Below, one piece after another: positions 22,720-34,800 of a DNA stretch of 64,000 nucleotides (position 1 is its first letter; every line of letters starts with the position of its first letter). The translations under genes and the position numbers were made by a program. The stretch covers positions 1,426,001 to 1,490,000 of the forward strand of contig OY744466.1 of NCBI GenBank assembly GCA_963556145.1, given 5' to 3'. This DNA is from Hygrocybe punicea (Eukaryota; Basidiomycota; Agaricomycetes; Agaricales; Hygrophoraceae). A model generated the notes under the pieces. The model searched no databases. It was not told the DNA's origin and saw only the letters and a program-made list of their open reading frames with translations.

Positions 22720-24430
22720 GGTTGGGTTGACCCAGGTCCAGCTGTGCAAGCAACGTGGGTTGACCTGGGTTGACCGTGGACCAGCTCTTGCTGCAGGCTT
22801 GGGTTGACCTGGGTCCAGCTGTTGCTGCAGCACTGGGTTGACCCAGGCCCAGCACTTCCTGCAGGGTGGGGTGGCTGGGGTCCAGGTATTGCTGCAGCAC
22901 CGGGTTTACCAGGGTTCAGCTATTGCTGCAGCACTGGGTTGACCGGGGTCCAGATATTGCTGTGGCACCAGGTTGACCCAGATCCAGCACTTGCTGCAGG
23001 GCTTGGGTTGACCTGGGTCCAGCTATTGCTGCAGCACTGGGTTGATCTGGTTCCAGCACTTGCTTTGGGGCTTGGGTTGACCCGGGTCCAGCTCTCCCTG
23101 CAGGCTTGGGTTGACCGGGGTCCAGCTATTGCTGCAGCACTGGGTTGACCAGGGTTCAGGTATTGCTGCAGCACTGGGTTGACCGGGGTCCAGCTATTGC
23201 TGCAGGACCGGGTTGACCTGGGTCCAGCACTTGCTGCGGGGCTTGGGTTGACCCAGGTCCAGCTCTTCCTGCAGGCTTGGGTTGACCTGAGTCCAGCTAT
23301 TGCTGCAGCACTGGGTTGACCGGGGTCCAGATATTGCTGCAGCACTGGGTTGACCCAGATCCAGCACTTGCTGCAGGGCTGGGGTTGACTGGGGTCTAGA
23401 TATTGCTGCAGCACTGGGTTGACCTTGGTCCAGCACTTGCTGCAGCACTGGGTTGACCGGGGTCCAGCACTTGCTGCAGCACTGGGTTGACCAGGGTTCA
23501 GCTATTGCTGCAGCACTGGGTTGACCAGGGTCCAGCACTTGCTGCAGCACTGGGTTGACCAGGGTTCAGCTATTGCTGCAGGCTTGGGTTGACCTGGGTC
23601 CAGGTATTGCTGCAGCACTGGGTTGACCGGGGTCCAGATATTGCTGCAACACCGGGTTGACCTGGATCCAGCACTCGCTGCAGGGCTGGGGTTGACCCAG
23701 GTCCAGCTCTTCCTGCAGGCTTGGGTTGACCTGGGTCCAGCTATTGCTGCAGCACCAGGTTGACCAGGGTCCAGATATTGCTGCAGCACTGGGTTGACCT
23801 GGGTCCAGCACTTGCTGCAGCACTGGGTTGACCTGGGTCCAGCACTTGCTGCAGCACAGGGTTGACCTGGGTCCAGCTATTGCTGCTGCACCGGGTTGAC
23901 CGGGGTCCAGATATTGCTGCAGCACTGGTTTGACCCAGATCCAGCACTCGCTGCCGGGCTGGGGTTGACCAGGGTCTAGATATTGCTGCAGCACCAGGTT
24001 GACCGGGGTCCAGCACTTGCTGCGGGGCTTGGGTTGACCCAGGTCCCACTCTTCCTGCAGGCTTGGGTTGACCGGGCTCCAGCTATTGCTGCAGCACTGG
24101 GTTGACCTGGGTCCAGCACTTGCTGCAGGGCTTGTGTTGACCAGGGTCCAGCTCTTGCTGCAGCACTTTGTTGACCCACATCCAGCACTCACTGTAGCGT
24201 AGGTTGATTGGGGTCCAGCCTGTCCTGTAGCATTGCATTGACCCCAGACCCACCCATGTCGCAGGTTTGGATTCATGAGGGTCTGGCCATTGCTCCAGCA
24301 TTGGGTTGACATGGCCCTGCTCTTGCTGCAGAATAAGGTTGACCCTGGCCCAGCTCTCACTGCAGGATTAGGTTGACCAGGATCCCGCTTTTGCTTTGAC
24401 ACGGGCTCAGCCACATCCCACTCTGCCTGC
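22720..24430. repeat. 34-bp tandem array, left arm of the foldback element
   Basis: About 50 units of roughly 34 bp of the type GGGTTGACC-x-GGGTCCAGC followed by TATTGCTGCAGCACT. Two unit types alternate irregularly (GCAGCACT and GCAGGCTT endings). Units get more divergent near both edges. Because 34 is not a multiple of three, every frame of one strand cycles through the same peptides, which creates long but meaningless open frames. Confidence 0.9.
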
Positions 24431-27400
24431 ATGTATTTAATGTTGACAACATTGCCAGAGCTCACAACAACTCAAGCCAATATTTATTCAGAAAATGCAA
24501 TATCCAGTAAAGAAAATGTCTCAGTTTCTTCAAATGTAATATAATTTCAAATGCAATAATTCAAAGCACAGGTAATACCAAAATTACAACATTCTTATTT
24601 TGAAAATGCACAATCTCTCACTCTTAGCTTTATCTCTCACATGAGCTACTTATTCCCAAACAAAATTTATATATATAACAACCAGAAATTACCCCACTTG
24701 GAATTTTGTGCCTTTTTTATTTAATATTACTCAAATCTCAATTGGAATCAGTACACAAACACTCACTATTACTTAGAATGGACATATCAAATTAATTATT
24801 ATTTTATCCAAATACATAATTAAATAATAAAGGGGTTGGGGGGGAGGAAGGTAGGTGTGAGTGGGACTGGGACTGGGACTGGGACTGGGACTGGAAGTGG
24901 GTGTGGGTGTGGGTGTGGGTATGGGTATGGGTGTGGGTGTGGGCGAACGGAGTGGGAGTGGGAGTGGGAGAAGGGAGGGTGAAGGGCAGGATGGAAGGGA
25001 GGAGGGAGGGGCAGCAGGGAGTGGGAGTGGGAGAGGCAGAGGAAGAGGGAGGAGACGAGGGCGGAGGGGTGGGATGTACATACCTGTTGCGTTCCCGTTG
25101 CCCTCGTCGTCTTCGTCTACGTCTCCGCCGTCCTCGTCCCCGTCGTCCCCGTCCCCGCCGTTCTGGTCCCTGTCGTTCCCGTTCTCGTCGTTCCTCTCGT
25201 TGTCGTCATCGTCCTCGTTGTCGTCGTCATCCCCCGTAGTCCTCGTCGTCCGCTGGATCGTCGTCGTCGTCTCCGTCGTCCTGTCGTCTCTTCGCTGGCC
25301 GTCTCCGTCCCCGTCGTCTTCCCTGGCTGGCCGTCTGTGCCCTCATCGCCTCTGTCCTCGTCGTTGCCTGCCATCCGCCGTTTCGGCCCTTCAGTTTGGC
25401 GTTGACGTGACGTGGCGCGGGCAAGCGTGTTGCGGTCCATTCCCGGCACGGCAATGAGAAAGTTCTACATAAAAACAACAATATTAGCTAGCATAGTAAT
25501 GGATAATAAATTTGAGAAATCTACTTACCTTCTACTTGATTTTGCTGCTGCTGTTTTCGTGGACGCATCGTGGAGTACGCGACGAATCGCCGACGATTGA
25601 ACGCACGCCGGAGGTTGCCGATTGCCCAAACGGGTGCGAGTTGCCTTATATGTAAGCATGATCTGACTTTTCTCAATGTTATTGCATAGAGCACAACAAC
25701 TTTGTAACACATTTAAGACCATGAGGGGATAGAAGTAGCCTATAACTACATCCTCCCCAAATTTTGTATTTTATTATGGCTTACATAGAGAGATATTTAT
25801 GATTCATTGATACCTCCCTGCCAATTTCAGACCCTTAAAGTGCAACTTTACCAATATTGCTCTGAAAAATATGAAAATAATTGTGAAACTACTATGTAAA
25901 GTATCTATTGTATTGATGATCAGTGCCTGGCACTTGGTGGTCCCAGAAATCTGTTGTAGCCAAGAAATGAAAGGTTCAGAGTAAAGCTGAAGTTTGGACT
26001 CGGTTGATGGGTCAGCCACAATGCACAATTCTGTGCATTTGCTTGGCTGCAACAAAGGTCCTGGTCCACCAACAATCAGGCACTTATGTGTACCACAATG
26101 AGTACTTCTTCAAGTACTCCTTAGATTAATTTCAGATTTTTAAGACAAAGTTAGATCATTAAGGGTCCAATTCTGGCAGAGGAATGGAATAAATGGTGAA
26201 TAGCTCTTTACGCAGGGCCGAATAAAATACAAAATTTGACATGAGGGTAGGTATACTATATTTACATCTTTTGAGGATCTGACTTTGGGTATGCATGCAT
26301 TGTTGTGCATGCCAGAAGATTCAAAAGCTTCAGCCACACATCCATGTTTGGCAACTCGAACCCGTTTGGGAAATCGGCAACTGCCGGTTGGCTTTCACGC
26401 GACTTCAAACGACTCGTTTTCAACAACGCGTCAACAACAGGAACGCGTCAACAACAGGAAACGGGTGCAGAAGAGCACCCAAGGTAATGTCTTTTTTGAA
26501 TTTTTTGTGAGTTGTATGCTAATGTTTATAATGATTGCAGCTACACCCACGACAAACACAGGCGAACCCAACACCAGCCCAGAAAACAACGCCACGGCCA
26601 CCCCAGCAAACAGAACGGATGCCGATGAAAACGGCCACGGAAACGAGGCCGCGAGGCCGGGTACGAGGATGCGCCAACGACCGAGACAGACGTCCGAGAC
26701 AACCACAGCGGCAACGACGAGGACAGAGACGACGAGGGCAGAGACGGCCAGCCAGGGGACGACGACGGGACGGAGACGGCCAGCGAGAGGACAACAGGAC
26801 GACGGAGACGACAGGACGAGGGAGACGACGACGACGATCCAGCGGACGACGAGGACTACGGGGGATGACGACGACAACGAGGACGATGACGACGACGAGG
26901 GGAACGACGGGAACGGGAACGACAGGGACCGGAACGCGGAGACGGGGACGATGGGGACGGGGACGACGGGGACGGGGACGGCGGGGACGGGGACGACGGA
27001 GACGTAGACGAAGACGACGAGGACGAGGGGAACGCAACGGGTACGTACATCCCACTCTCCGCCCACTCCTCCTCCCTCTCCTCCTCCCTCTCCTCCTCCC
27101 TCTCCCTCTCCCTCTCCCTCTCCCTGCTGCCCTTGCCTCCTGCCTTCCCACCTTCCCACTTCTCCCACTCCCACTCCCTTCTCCCACTCCCACCTTCCTC
27201 CACTCCCACTCCCACCTTCCTCCCACTCCACACCCACCTTCCTCCCACTCCACACCCACCTTCCTCCCACTCCCACTCCCACCTTCCCACTCCACACCCA
27301 CCTTCCTCCCACACCCACACCCACCTTCCTCCCACACCCACACCCTTCCTCCCAGTCCACACCCACCTTCCTCTCACCTGCATCCTGCCCTTTACTATTT

Positions 27401-27799
27401 AATTATGTATTTTAATAATCATTAAATGTATGTGTCTATTTTAAGTAATAGTAAGGTTATATATATTGATTCCAATAGAGAATTGAGCAATATTAAATAG
27501 AAAAGCACAATATTCCAAGTGGGGTAATTTCTGGTTTTGCCATAGATTGGCATTGGGGATAAGTAGCTCCTGTAATGGCTGATGGCTGATAGTAAAAGTA
27601 AGATATTGTGCAGTGTCAAAATAATAATTGTGCAATTTTGCTATTCCCTGTGCTGTTAATAATTGCATTCAAATTATATTACATCGTACATTTATGTGAA
27701 GTACAGATTGAAACATTTTGATTACTATATATATATGGCAGGTTCTGAATAAATATTGGTTTGAGCTGTTGTGAGCTCTGTCAATGTTGTCAACATTAA

Positions 27800-29520
27800 A
27801 TACATGCAGGCAGAGTGGGATGTGGCTGGGCCCATGTCAAAGCAAAAGCGGGCTCCTGGTCAACCTAATCCTGCAGTGAGAGCTGGGCCAGGGTCAACCT
27901 TATTCTGCAGCAAGAGCAGGGCCATGTCAACCCAATGCTGGAGCAATGGCCAGACCCTCATGAATCCAAACCTGCGACATGGGTGGGTCTGGGGTCAATG
28001 CAATGCTACAGGACAGGCTGGACCCCAATCAACCTACGCTACAGTGAGTGCTGGATGTGGGTCAACAAAGTGCTGCAGCAAGAGCTGGACCCTGGTCAAC
28101 ACAAGCCCTGCAGCAAGTGCTGGACCCAGGTCAACCCAGTGCTGCAGCAATAGCTGGAGCCCGGTCAACCCAAGCCTGCAGGAAGAGTGGGACCTGGGTC
28201 AACCCAAGCCCCGCAGCAAGTGCTGGACCCCGGTCAACCTGGTGCTGCAGCAATATCTAGACCCTGGTCAACCCCAGCCCGGCAGCGAGTGCTGGATCTG
28301 GGTCAAACCAGTGCTGCAGCAATATCTGGACCCCGGTCAACCCGGTGCAGCAGCAATAGCTGGACCCAGGTCAACCCTGTGCTGCAGCAAGTGCTGGACC
28401 CAGGTCAACCCAGTGCTGCAGCAAGTGCTGGACCCAGGTCAACCCAGTGCTGCAGCAATATCTGGACCCTGGTCAACCTGGTGCTGCAGCAATAGCTGGA
28501 CCCAGGTCAACCCAAGCCTGCAGGAAGAGCTGGACCTGGGTCAACCCCAGCCCTGCAGCGAGTGCTGGATCCAGGTCAACCCGGTGTTGCAGCAATATCT
28601 GGACCCCGGTCAACCCAGTGCTGCAGCAATACCTGGACCCAGGTCAACCCAAGCCTGCAGCAATAGCTGAACCCTGGTCAACCCAGTGCTGCAGCAAGTG
28701 CTGGACCCTGGTCAACCCAGTGCTGCAGCAATAGCTGAACCCTGGTCAACCCAGTGCTGCAGCAAGTGCTGGACCCCGGTCAACCCAGTGCTGCAGCAAG
28801 TGCTGGACCAAGGTCAACCCAGTGCTGCAGCAATATCTAGACCCCAGTCAACCCCAGCCCTGCAGCAAGTGCTGGATCTGGGTCAACCCAGTGCTGCAGC
28901 AATATCTGGACCCCGGTCAACCCAGTGCTGCAGCAATAGCTGGACTCAGGTCAACCCAAGCCTGCAGGAAGAGCTGGACCTGGGTCAACCCAAGCCCCGC
29001 AGCAAGTGCTGGACCCAGGTCAACCCGGTCCTGCAGCAATAGCTGGACCCCGGTCAACCCAGTGCTGCAGCAATACCTGAACCCTGGTCAACCCAGTGCT
29101 GCAGCAATAGCTGGACCCCGGTCAACCCAAGCCTGCAGGGAGAGCTGGACCCGGGTCAACCCAAGCCCCAAAGCAAGTGCTGGAACCAGATCAACCCAGT
29201 GCTGCAGCAATAGCTGGACCCAGGTCAACCCAAGCCCTGCAGCAAGTGCTGGATCTGGGTCAACCTGGTGCCACAGCAATATCTGGACCCCGGTCAACCC
29301 AGTGCTGCAGCAATAGCTGAACCCTGGTAAACCCGGTGCTGCAGCAATACCTGGACCCCAGCCACCCCACCCTGCAGGAAGTGCTGGGCCTGGGTCAACC
29401 CAGTGCTGCAGCAACAGCTGGACCCAGGTCAACCCAAGCCTGCAGCAAGAGCTGGTCCACGGTCAACCCAGGTCAACCCACGTTGCTTGCACAGCTGGAC
29501 CTGGGTCAACCCAACCTTCC
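27800..29520. repeat. 34-bp tandem array, right arm of the foldback element
   Basis: Inverted copy of 22720-24430, with the same order of variant units; in the stretches compared the two arms translate identically. Such similarity over 1.7 kb of tandem repeat implies recent origin or gene conversion between arms. Confidence 0.9.
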
Positions 29521-30065
29521 CAGAATAGCTGTCCTGGGTTAACCTACCCCATGGCAGAGCTGACACTGGGTTGACCCACCCTGCCACCCTTGACCAGCAA
29601 GAGCTGTACCTGGGTCAACCTACCACCCCACATTTCCCCAGCAAGAGCTGTCTCTTGGGTTAACCTACCCCCCCAGCAAGCAACTGCGCTATGTGTACCT
29701 ACCTTTTGCAACTATATCTGCGATTGGGTTAACCAAAACGACTGGGTCTACTGAAAATGGGTGGAAGATATAAAAACCGTAAAAGATGCAATATACTTTA
29801 CTATATCCCCATAAGGGAGACGCTAGGCGTGAATAAGGCAAGTCCGATGTCGGGATCCCAGTCCGATGAGATCTATCTTTGATATTTGAAGTTCCGCGAG
29901 TTTAGGAGATAGACCGACCAGGTACGTGAGCGGCCGTGCTAGTCGGTATGCATCGGGTTGCGTCAGGTTGCGTCGGGTTCGAACATAGATTGCTAGAGAC
30001 GTTGGGTTCGAGCGGATTCGCTAGATATCGATGTTACGGCCTCAGAGGGTCGAGGACCCTCTACA

Positions 30066-30239
30066 TCTCCTTGGGTCTTCTAATAGAGACCATCCGTGGT
30101 CGAGAATATGGGGTCTCCGAATGCGGGTCGCGAATGTGGCCAATCACGTGAGCGGCCAAACAACGGCAAAGTAAAAATAAAAAATAAAAAAATTCTCGTT
30201 GTTGATCCGACCTTTCCTCTACACCATCACACGTTCACA
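30066..30239 (+). promoter_or_regulatory. Promoter region of the antisense gene in element A
   Basis: Between the LTR and the ATG lie GGCCAATCACGTGAGCGGCC (CCAAT box overlapping a CACGTG E-box) and an AAAATAAAAAATAAAAAAA run. The same layout is kept in element B. In element C the E-box reads CACATG, a CpG-type change. Confidence 0.5.
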
Positions 30240-31636
30240 ATGTCCCAAGTCTACGACAACTTCCTCGCTTTCGTCGAAAGCATCGAACCCGATGTCCGGG
30301 CGGACTACGAAGAGGCCGTCAACGCGGTCACCGTGTTTCATAGCGACGACCTCGTAACAATGGTGGACGGCAACGAGGGGATGGCCCAACAATGGTTGAG
30401 CGGCCGCAAGAAGGCGCTGGTGAGTTTCCTTATTGACTACGCGTGTCCTAAGATAGCTCATGTCGTCCCGCCAGCGTGCTTATAATGGAATCGTCGCGGA
30501 ACTCCGAGCTGGTGGTACGAGGCCAGTAACGCCACCGTTATGGGCCGACCGCCAATCGTACGCCAACGATGTCGAAGAGTGGCTGAAAGAAGCGGCGGAC
30601 TGGGAGAGGCAGGAACAGGAAGAAGCCAGACGGCGGGCGGATGAAGAAGTGGCTACGCGGGAAGAGGAGGCCAGATGGATGGCAGAGGCAAATGCACGAG
30701 CGGAGGCGGAGAAAAGGCGAAAGGCGGCAGAGGAAAGGCGGGAGCGGCTTAGAATAGAACAACACGAGCAGCACTGGAATCAAGAAGCGGACCGGGTTGA
30801 AAGGGATGGAGCCGCGTATCGGCGGCGGCTCAGCGAAGAACGGCGAGCTGAAGCAAACGCATCGGTCGCGGGTGAACCAAGGACTGAGTTGATTCCGGAG
30901 GGTGAAGCCGCAGTTGAGCCAGAGGAAGGCCCCGTCGACCCGGCACCAGAGACACCGGCCGATGTAGAAGACGTAGATACGCCGGGCGTAGAGACCGGAG
31001 ACTTGGCTGGTACGACGGTGAGTTCTTGTGTCGGTTCATTTGTTCTTTAGTCACTGATCCTGGTAACAGTTCACCGGGCCGTTTCCCCTACAACCCTGCA
31101 CCAACTGCGTCAAGGCGCAAGAGGCGTGTCGAGGCGTCACGGGCTATGTGTGCGAACGATGCCGGAGGCTGAAGAAGAGATGTACTAACGCTACACACCG
31201 GACGGGCGGGGGTCGGCGCAAGGTGGATACCGGAAAGGGCAAAGAGGTCGCGGTCGGCACGAGGAAGCCGTTGTCGTTCACGACAAAGCCCATCTGCAGT
31301 AGGCCTGCCCGGGCCTCAACGAGCAAACCACGGGTCGAGGACGTGGAGTCGGTCGAGGACGAAGACGAAGACGAGGAGGAGTCGGAGGAAGAGCGGCCGA
31401 CGAAAAGGCTTAGGACGGCCTCGGCAGCGAACCCGTTCGTTTTGACGATGGAGAATTACGAGCAAGTGTCGGCACGGCTAGCGGTCCTTACGGAGGAGCT
31501 GGGAGCCCTGGGCACCAACGTCAACCATCACCTCGTCCACTTCGGTCAAGAGTTCCAGCGGCTTCGCGTCGATCTCGAACGGTCGACCTCAAGGTTGGCG
31601 ATGTTGAAGCGGGATTACGAGACCGGCCGCCTGTAA
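30240..31636 (+). CDS. Antisense gene of Gypsy element A: coiled coil plus Zn2Cys6-like motif, 3 exons
   Basis: Exons 30240-30419, 30475-31017 and 31070-31636; introns of 55 and 52 bp; 429 aa. It runs opposite to gag-pol, converging on the end of pol with 206 bp between stops. Exon 1 codes an acidic helical N-terminus (MSQVYDNFLAFVESIEPDV). Exon 2 codes a long charged coiled coil (WERQEQEEARRRADEEVATR and onward). Exon 3 opens with six cysteines at residues 251, 254, 261, 269, 272 and 279, spaced C-x2-C-x6-C-x7-C-x2-C-x6-C, with a basic RRLKK before the last Cys. This fits the GAL4-type binuclear zinc cluster. An acidic run next to PTKRLR (nuclear signal-like) and a C-terminal helix follow. 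Splice sites and frame are kept in copies B and C. The likely place is the nucleus; a role in regulating the element or host is inference. Confidence 0.75.
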
Positions 31637-31842
31637 AATATATATATAAAATAACGAGCCCATTGTATATATAAAAAATATATCGTGTACATAAAAGACG
31701 TGTCAGCTTGTTCACCCAGCTAAGGAAAGCCGATCGGCTCCCGAAGACATAGGACTATTCGCATCATTCGTCATATCGTTGGAAAACTAAGAGGAACTAA
31801 ATAAAATGGGGGTATAACGTGGACAGAATATAAATGAAATGC

Positions 31843-34800
31843 TTAATCGTCATCGGGTGAGGAGTCTATAGAGGGCGGGTACGTCGGATCATCAAGATCG
31901 TTTGAATCGGTATCGTCGGCATCGGGGTATTGTAAGAAGTCATCCAACGGTATCGATATTTTTGAGCGGGCGTGGTAGGGTATGACTTGGAAAGTGGCAA
32001 ATCGAGATTTAGAAACCGCACGGTCGAGTTCGGTGAGTATGTAGGATCCGCCTTCTGTTTTCCTGACGACAACCATGGGTCCAAAGTATTGCGGTTTTGC
32101 TTTACGATCGAGAGACATTTCGATACGTGAATTTTGGACGAGAACGAGGTTACTGGGTTCGAAGTCGTAAACTTTGATCGTGTTGGCGTATTTCTGCTCG
32201 AATTGCCGGGCAGACGCGAGCCGAGATTTGGTAAGCTTTTCTTTGACCCGATCGAGGTCGGCTTCTCGTTTACGAAGTTGTCAGGCGCGGATGACTATGA
32301 GGTTGGTCGTAGACATCGTATCTTGCGTCGGAACCATGTATGTAGCTTCGGCAAAATCGAATGGAAACAGCGGTTCTACTCCGTGTGCGATGTAGTAGGA
32401 CGAGTATCCGAGGCTTTTGTGTGTCGTGACCCGTTCGGCCCAAAATACGGAGTGGGTTACGGTGTGCCATTTCTTTTCATCTCCGTCACAACTTTTCATA
32501 ATGGCCTCCCGGACATCTAGGTGGCGACGCTCAACGGGTCCGTTCGCTTGTGAGTTATAGGGCGAAATGCGGATGTGCCGGATACCGTAGCGGGAGGCAA
32601 GATAGTCGAGCGCTTCTACGAACGGCTTGCCGTTGTCGGTGACGATTTCTTCGAGAGCGCCCCAACGGCATAAGATGTCTTCAAACAAGAACGAGCCGAT
32701 GGTGGAGCCGGTCTCGCGGCGTAACATGCGGAACTCAGGGTAAGCGGACAGGGAGCAACGGGCTTGGACGATGTATCGATAGCCGCCGGATCGTGGCATA
32801 AACATTGTGTCGACATACGCTTTACGAAATAGCGAGGCCGGTGTAGCGACGGTAGGCGGAATGTGATGATAACGCATTTGCCATACTTGGCACTGATGGC
32901 AAGACTGGACGTACCACTTGATGTCGTGGTCGAGGTGCGGCCACCAGAAACGGTCGAGTAGCCGGGCGCAGACGGAGAATATACCTTTGTGGCCGAGAGA
33001 GTCGTGAGCGTCTTTGAGTAACTGAAGCTGGCGGTCGGGCGGTATGACAAGTTTGTGTTTTCCGTGACGGTCTTTGCGCCAAAGCTTGTTATCGGTGACG
33101 AAGAATTCAAGGGCGTATCGTAAGAACAGACGGTATTCTTCGTCCGTGAAGTTCGCGGGTCGGGTTAGATCTCGTAACCAGATCTCGACGAGAGCAAGAC
33201 GAGCGTCGGCCGCACGGGCTTTATCGGATCGCGGTATGTCAGAAACGGCTTCCTGATTTGTGTAGATGAGGACGGCGGGTAATTCTTGGAGTCGGTCGGC
33301 TGTGGCACGGCAGCGGCCGCATACGGCAATCGGCTTAGACGGTATGGGGACGGGTCGGTAGTTGACGACTTCCATAAAGAAACCGTAGGAGTGGTCGAGC
33401 CAATCGTCGGAATCGTTGATCTCCTCGGGGTCTTCTGCAGTGCGGGGACGTCGGGAGAGTCCGTCGGGTGCACTGTGTGCGGAAGCAGGTATGTGAACGA
33501 GTCTAAAGTCAAATAAGAGCACGCCGGCTATCCATCGGTTGGTCGTTGCATTGGGCTGAATGTCGTGGTTGTTGAGCATCCCTTTTATGTACTTCGCGTC
33601 GACTTCAACGGTGAGGTTGCGGACGCCGATAATGAAAATCCGATAGGCGCGGAGGGCCCTGAAGAGGCCGTAGAGTTCGAGCTTGGACTGGGAGTATCGG
33701 GCTTTGCGTTCGTTCCACGATATTGAACCAAAGCGATTCAGATAGCGCTTTCCGTCGGCGCGGATTTGCATAAGAACGAAGCCGACTCCAAGAACGGATG
33801 AATCGACGGCGAGAATCACTTCCCATTCACGCGTGTAGTCGATAGCGCGCAGCGCTGGCGACGTAATGACGGCGTTTTTGAGGTAGTCGACGGCGGTCTC
33901 TTCTTCTTCACCAAATTCGAAGGGTATACCTTTGCGGGTAAGATGGACGAGGGGTCGGGAGTGGAGCGAGAAGTCCTTGATAAAAATATGCAAGACGCCG
34001 CAGATACCGAGAAGGGCGCGAACTTCGGTGAGGTTGTTCGGCAGTGGCCAATCGCGAATCTTCTGTACTTTGGAGTCGTCGGCTACTCTTCCTTCGTATG
34101 TGCGTCGGTGGCCAACAACGATGACTGAGGGTCGACACAACTCGAGTTTTTTGCCGTTGAAGGTACCGCCGACATAGCGGAAACGCTGGATGACACGGTT
34201 GACACCTTGGAAGTGTTCCCAAATGAAACGTCGGATTGCCGGGTTCTCGGGTATAGTCTCGTAGGTACCGTCGGGTTGCTCGTAGCGGGTTGGAGGCCCT
34301 TTGACGGGAATATCGTCCATATACGGAACGGCAAGATGAGGGATTTCGTCACGGAGGATGTACGTGGAGTCACCGTGTAGGATCTGCGGGGAATTTGTGT
34401 ATCCCATAGCAATCCGCGTAAGTCGAAGTGTTCCGAGTGGAGACTGAAAGGTCATATAGTCACGAGACGAGGGGTGGACGAGGGGTTGGTCGAAAGAGAC
34501 GAAGAGGTCGAAGGAAGCGTAGCAAGAGTGGCCGCCAAAGGCCTCGGCCAAGTGCTCGGTCATGGGCGGTACAGCGGGATCGCGGATAGTGACGGTGTTA
34601 AGCGGCTGTAGATCGTGGACGATTCGAAGAGACTTCCCGTCCTTTTTCAAAACGCAAAACCAGCGGGAGCGATATGACGAATTCGAGGGTTCATAGGTAC
34701 CGGCATTAATTTTGTCTTTGATGATGCCGATGACTTCGTTAAGGATGCCGGGTGGGATTGGGATATTGCGATGGACCCACGGGTCGTGCGGTACGGTGGG

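Larger units (their letters stand above)
22483..29753. mobile_element. Giant foldback element (7,271 bp) with 7-bp target duplication
   Basis: AAAATGG flanks it at 22476-22482 and 29754-29760; the undisturbed LTR has this once. Both ends start CAGTAGACCCAGTCGTTTTG (read inwards). The two halves are inverted copies for nearly their whole length: outer 34-bp arrays, an AT-rich stretch (24430-24840 versus 27390-27790), a G- or C-rich low-complexity stretch (24840-25080 versus 27050-27380), a CGTCGTC-type stretch, and a GTTGCCGATT-x-CCCAAACGGGT block (25613 versus 26365). A unique centre of about 0.6 kb lies around 25.72-26.3 kb. No transposase is visible. Long tandem-repeat-built inverted ends and a 7-bp duplication recall Foldback/Galileo-type P-superfamily elements of flies. 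Confidence 0.85.
22004..30065 (-). mobile_element. 3' LTR of Gypsy element A, split by the foldback element
   Basis: Reverse-oriented LTR: 22004-22482 plus 29761-30065 (784 bp in total). It starts TGTAAAGG and ends CCTCTACA on the plus strand, the reverse of the TGTAGAGG...CCTTTACA LTR seen complete at 50162-50956. It abuts the disrupted gene at 22003; the 4 bp ACGT there (22000-22003) recur beside the other end of element A (61208-61211). Confidence 0.9.

Noticed and set aside
22720..24430. CRISPR-like array
   Set aside because: There are no unique spacers; units are contiguous variants of one 34-bp repeat, and the genome is fungal.
23566..24465. 299-aa open frame (and many similar ones at 22804-24301 and 27771-29542)
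   Set aside because: Produced by the 34-bp tandem array: all three frames of one strand cycle through the same peptides. The arms are mirror copies, so conservation between them is not evidence for coding.
26285..27425. Long Arg/Thr/Asp-rich frames on both strands in the foldback element
   Set aside because: Low-complexity GACGAC/CGTCGT runs give open frames on both strands at once; no domain visible.
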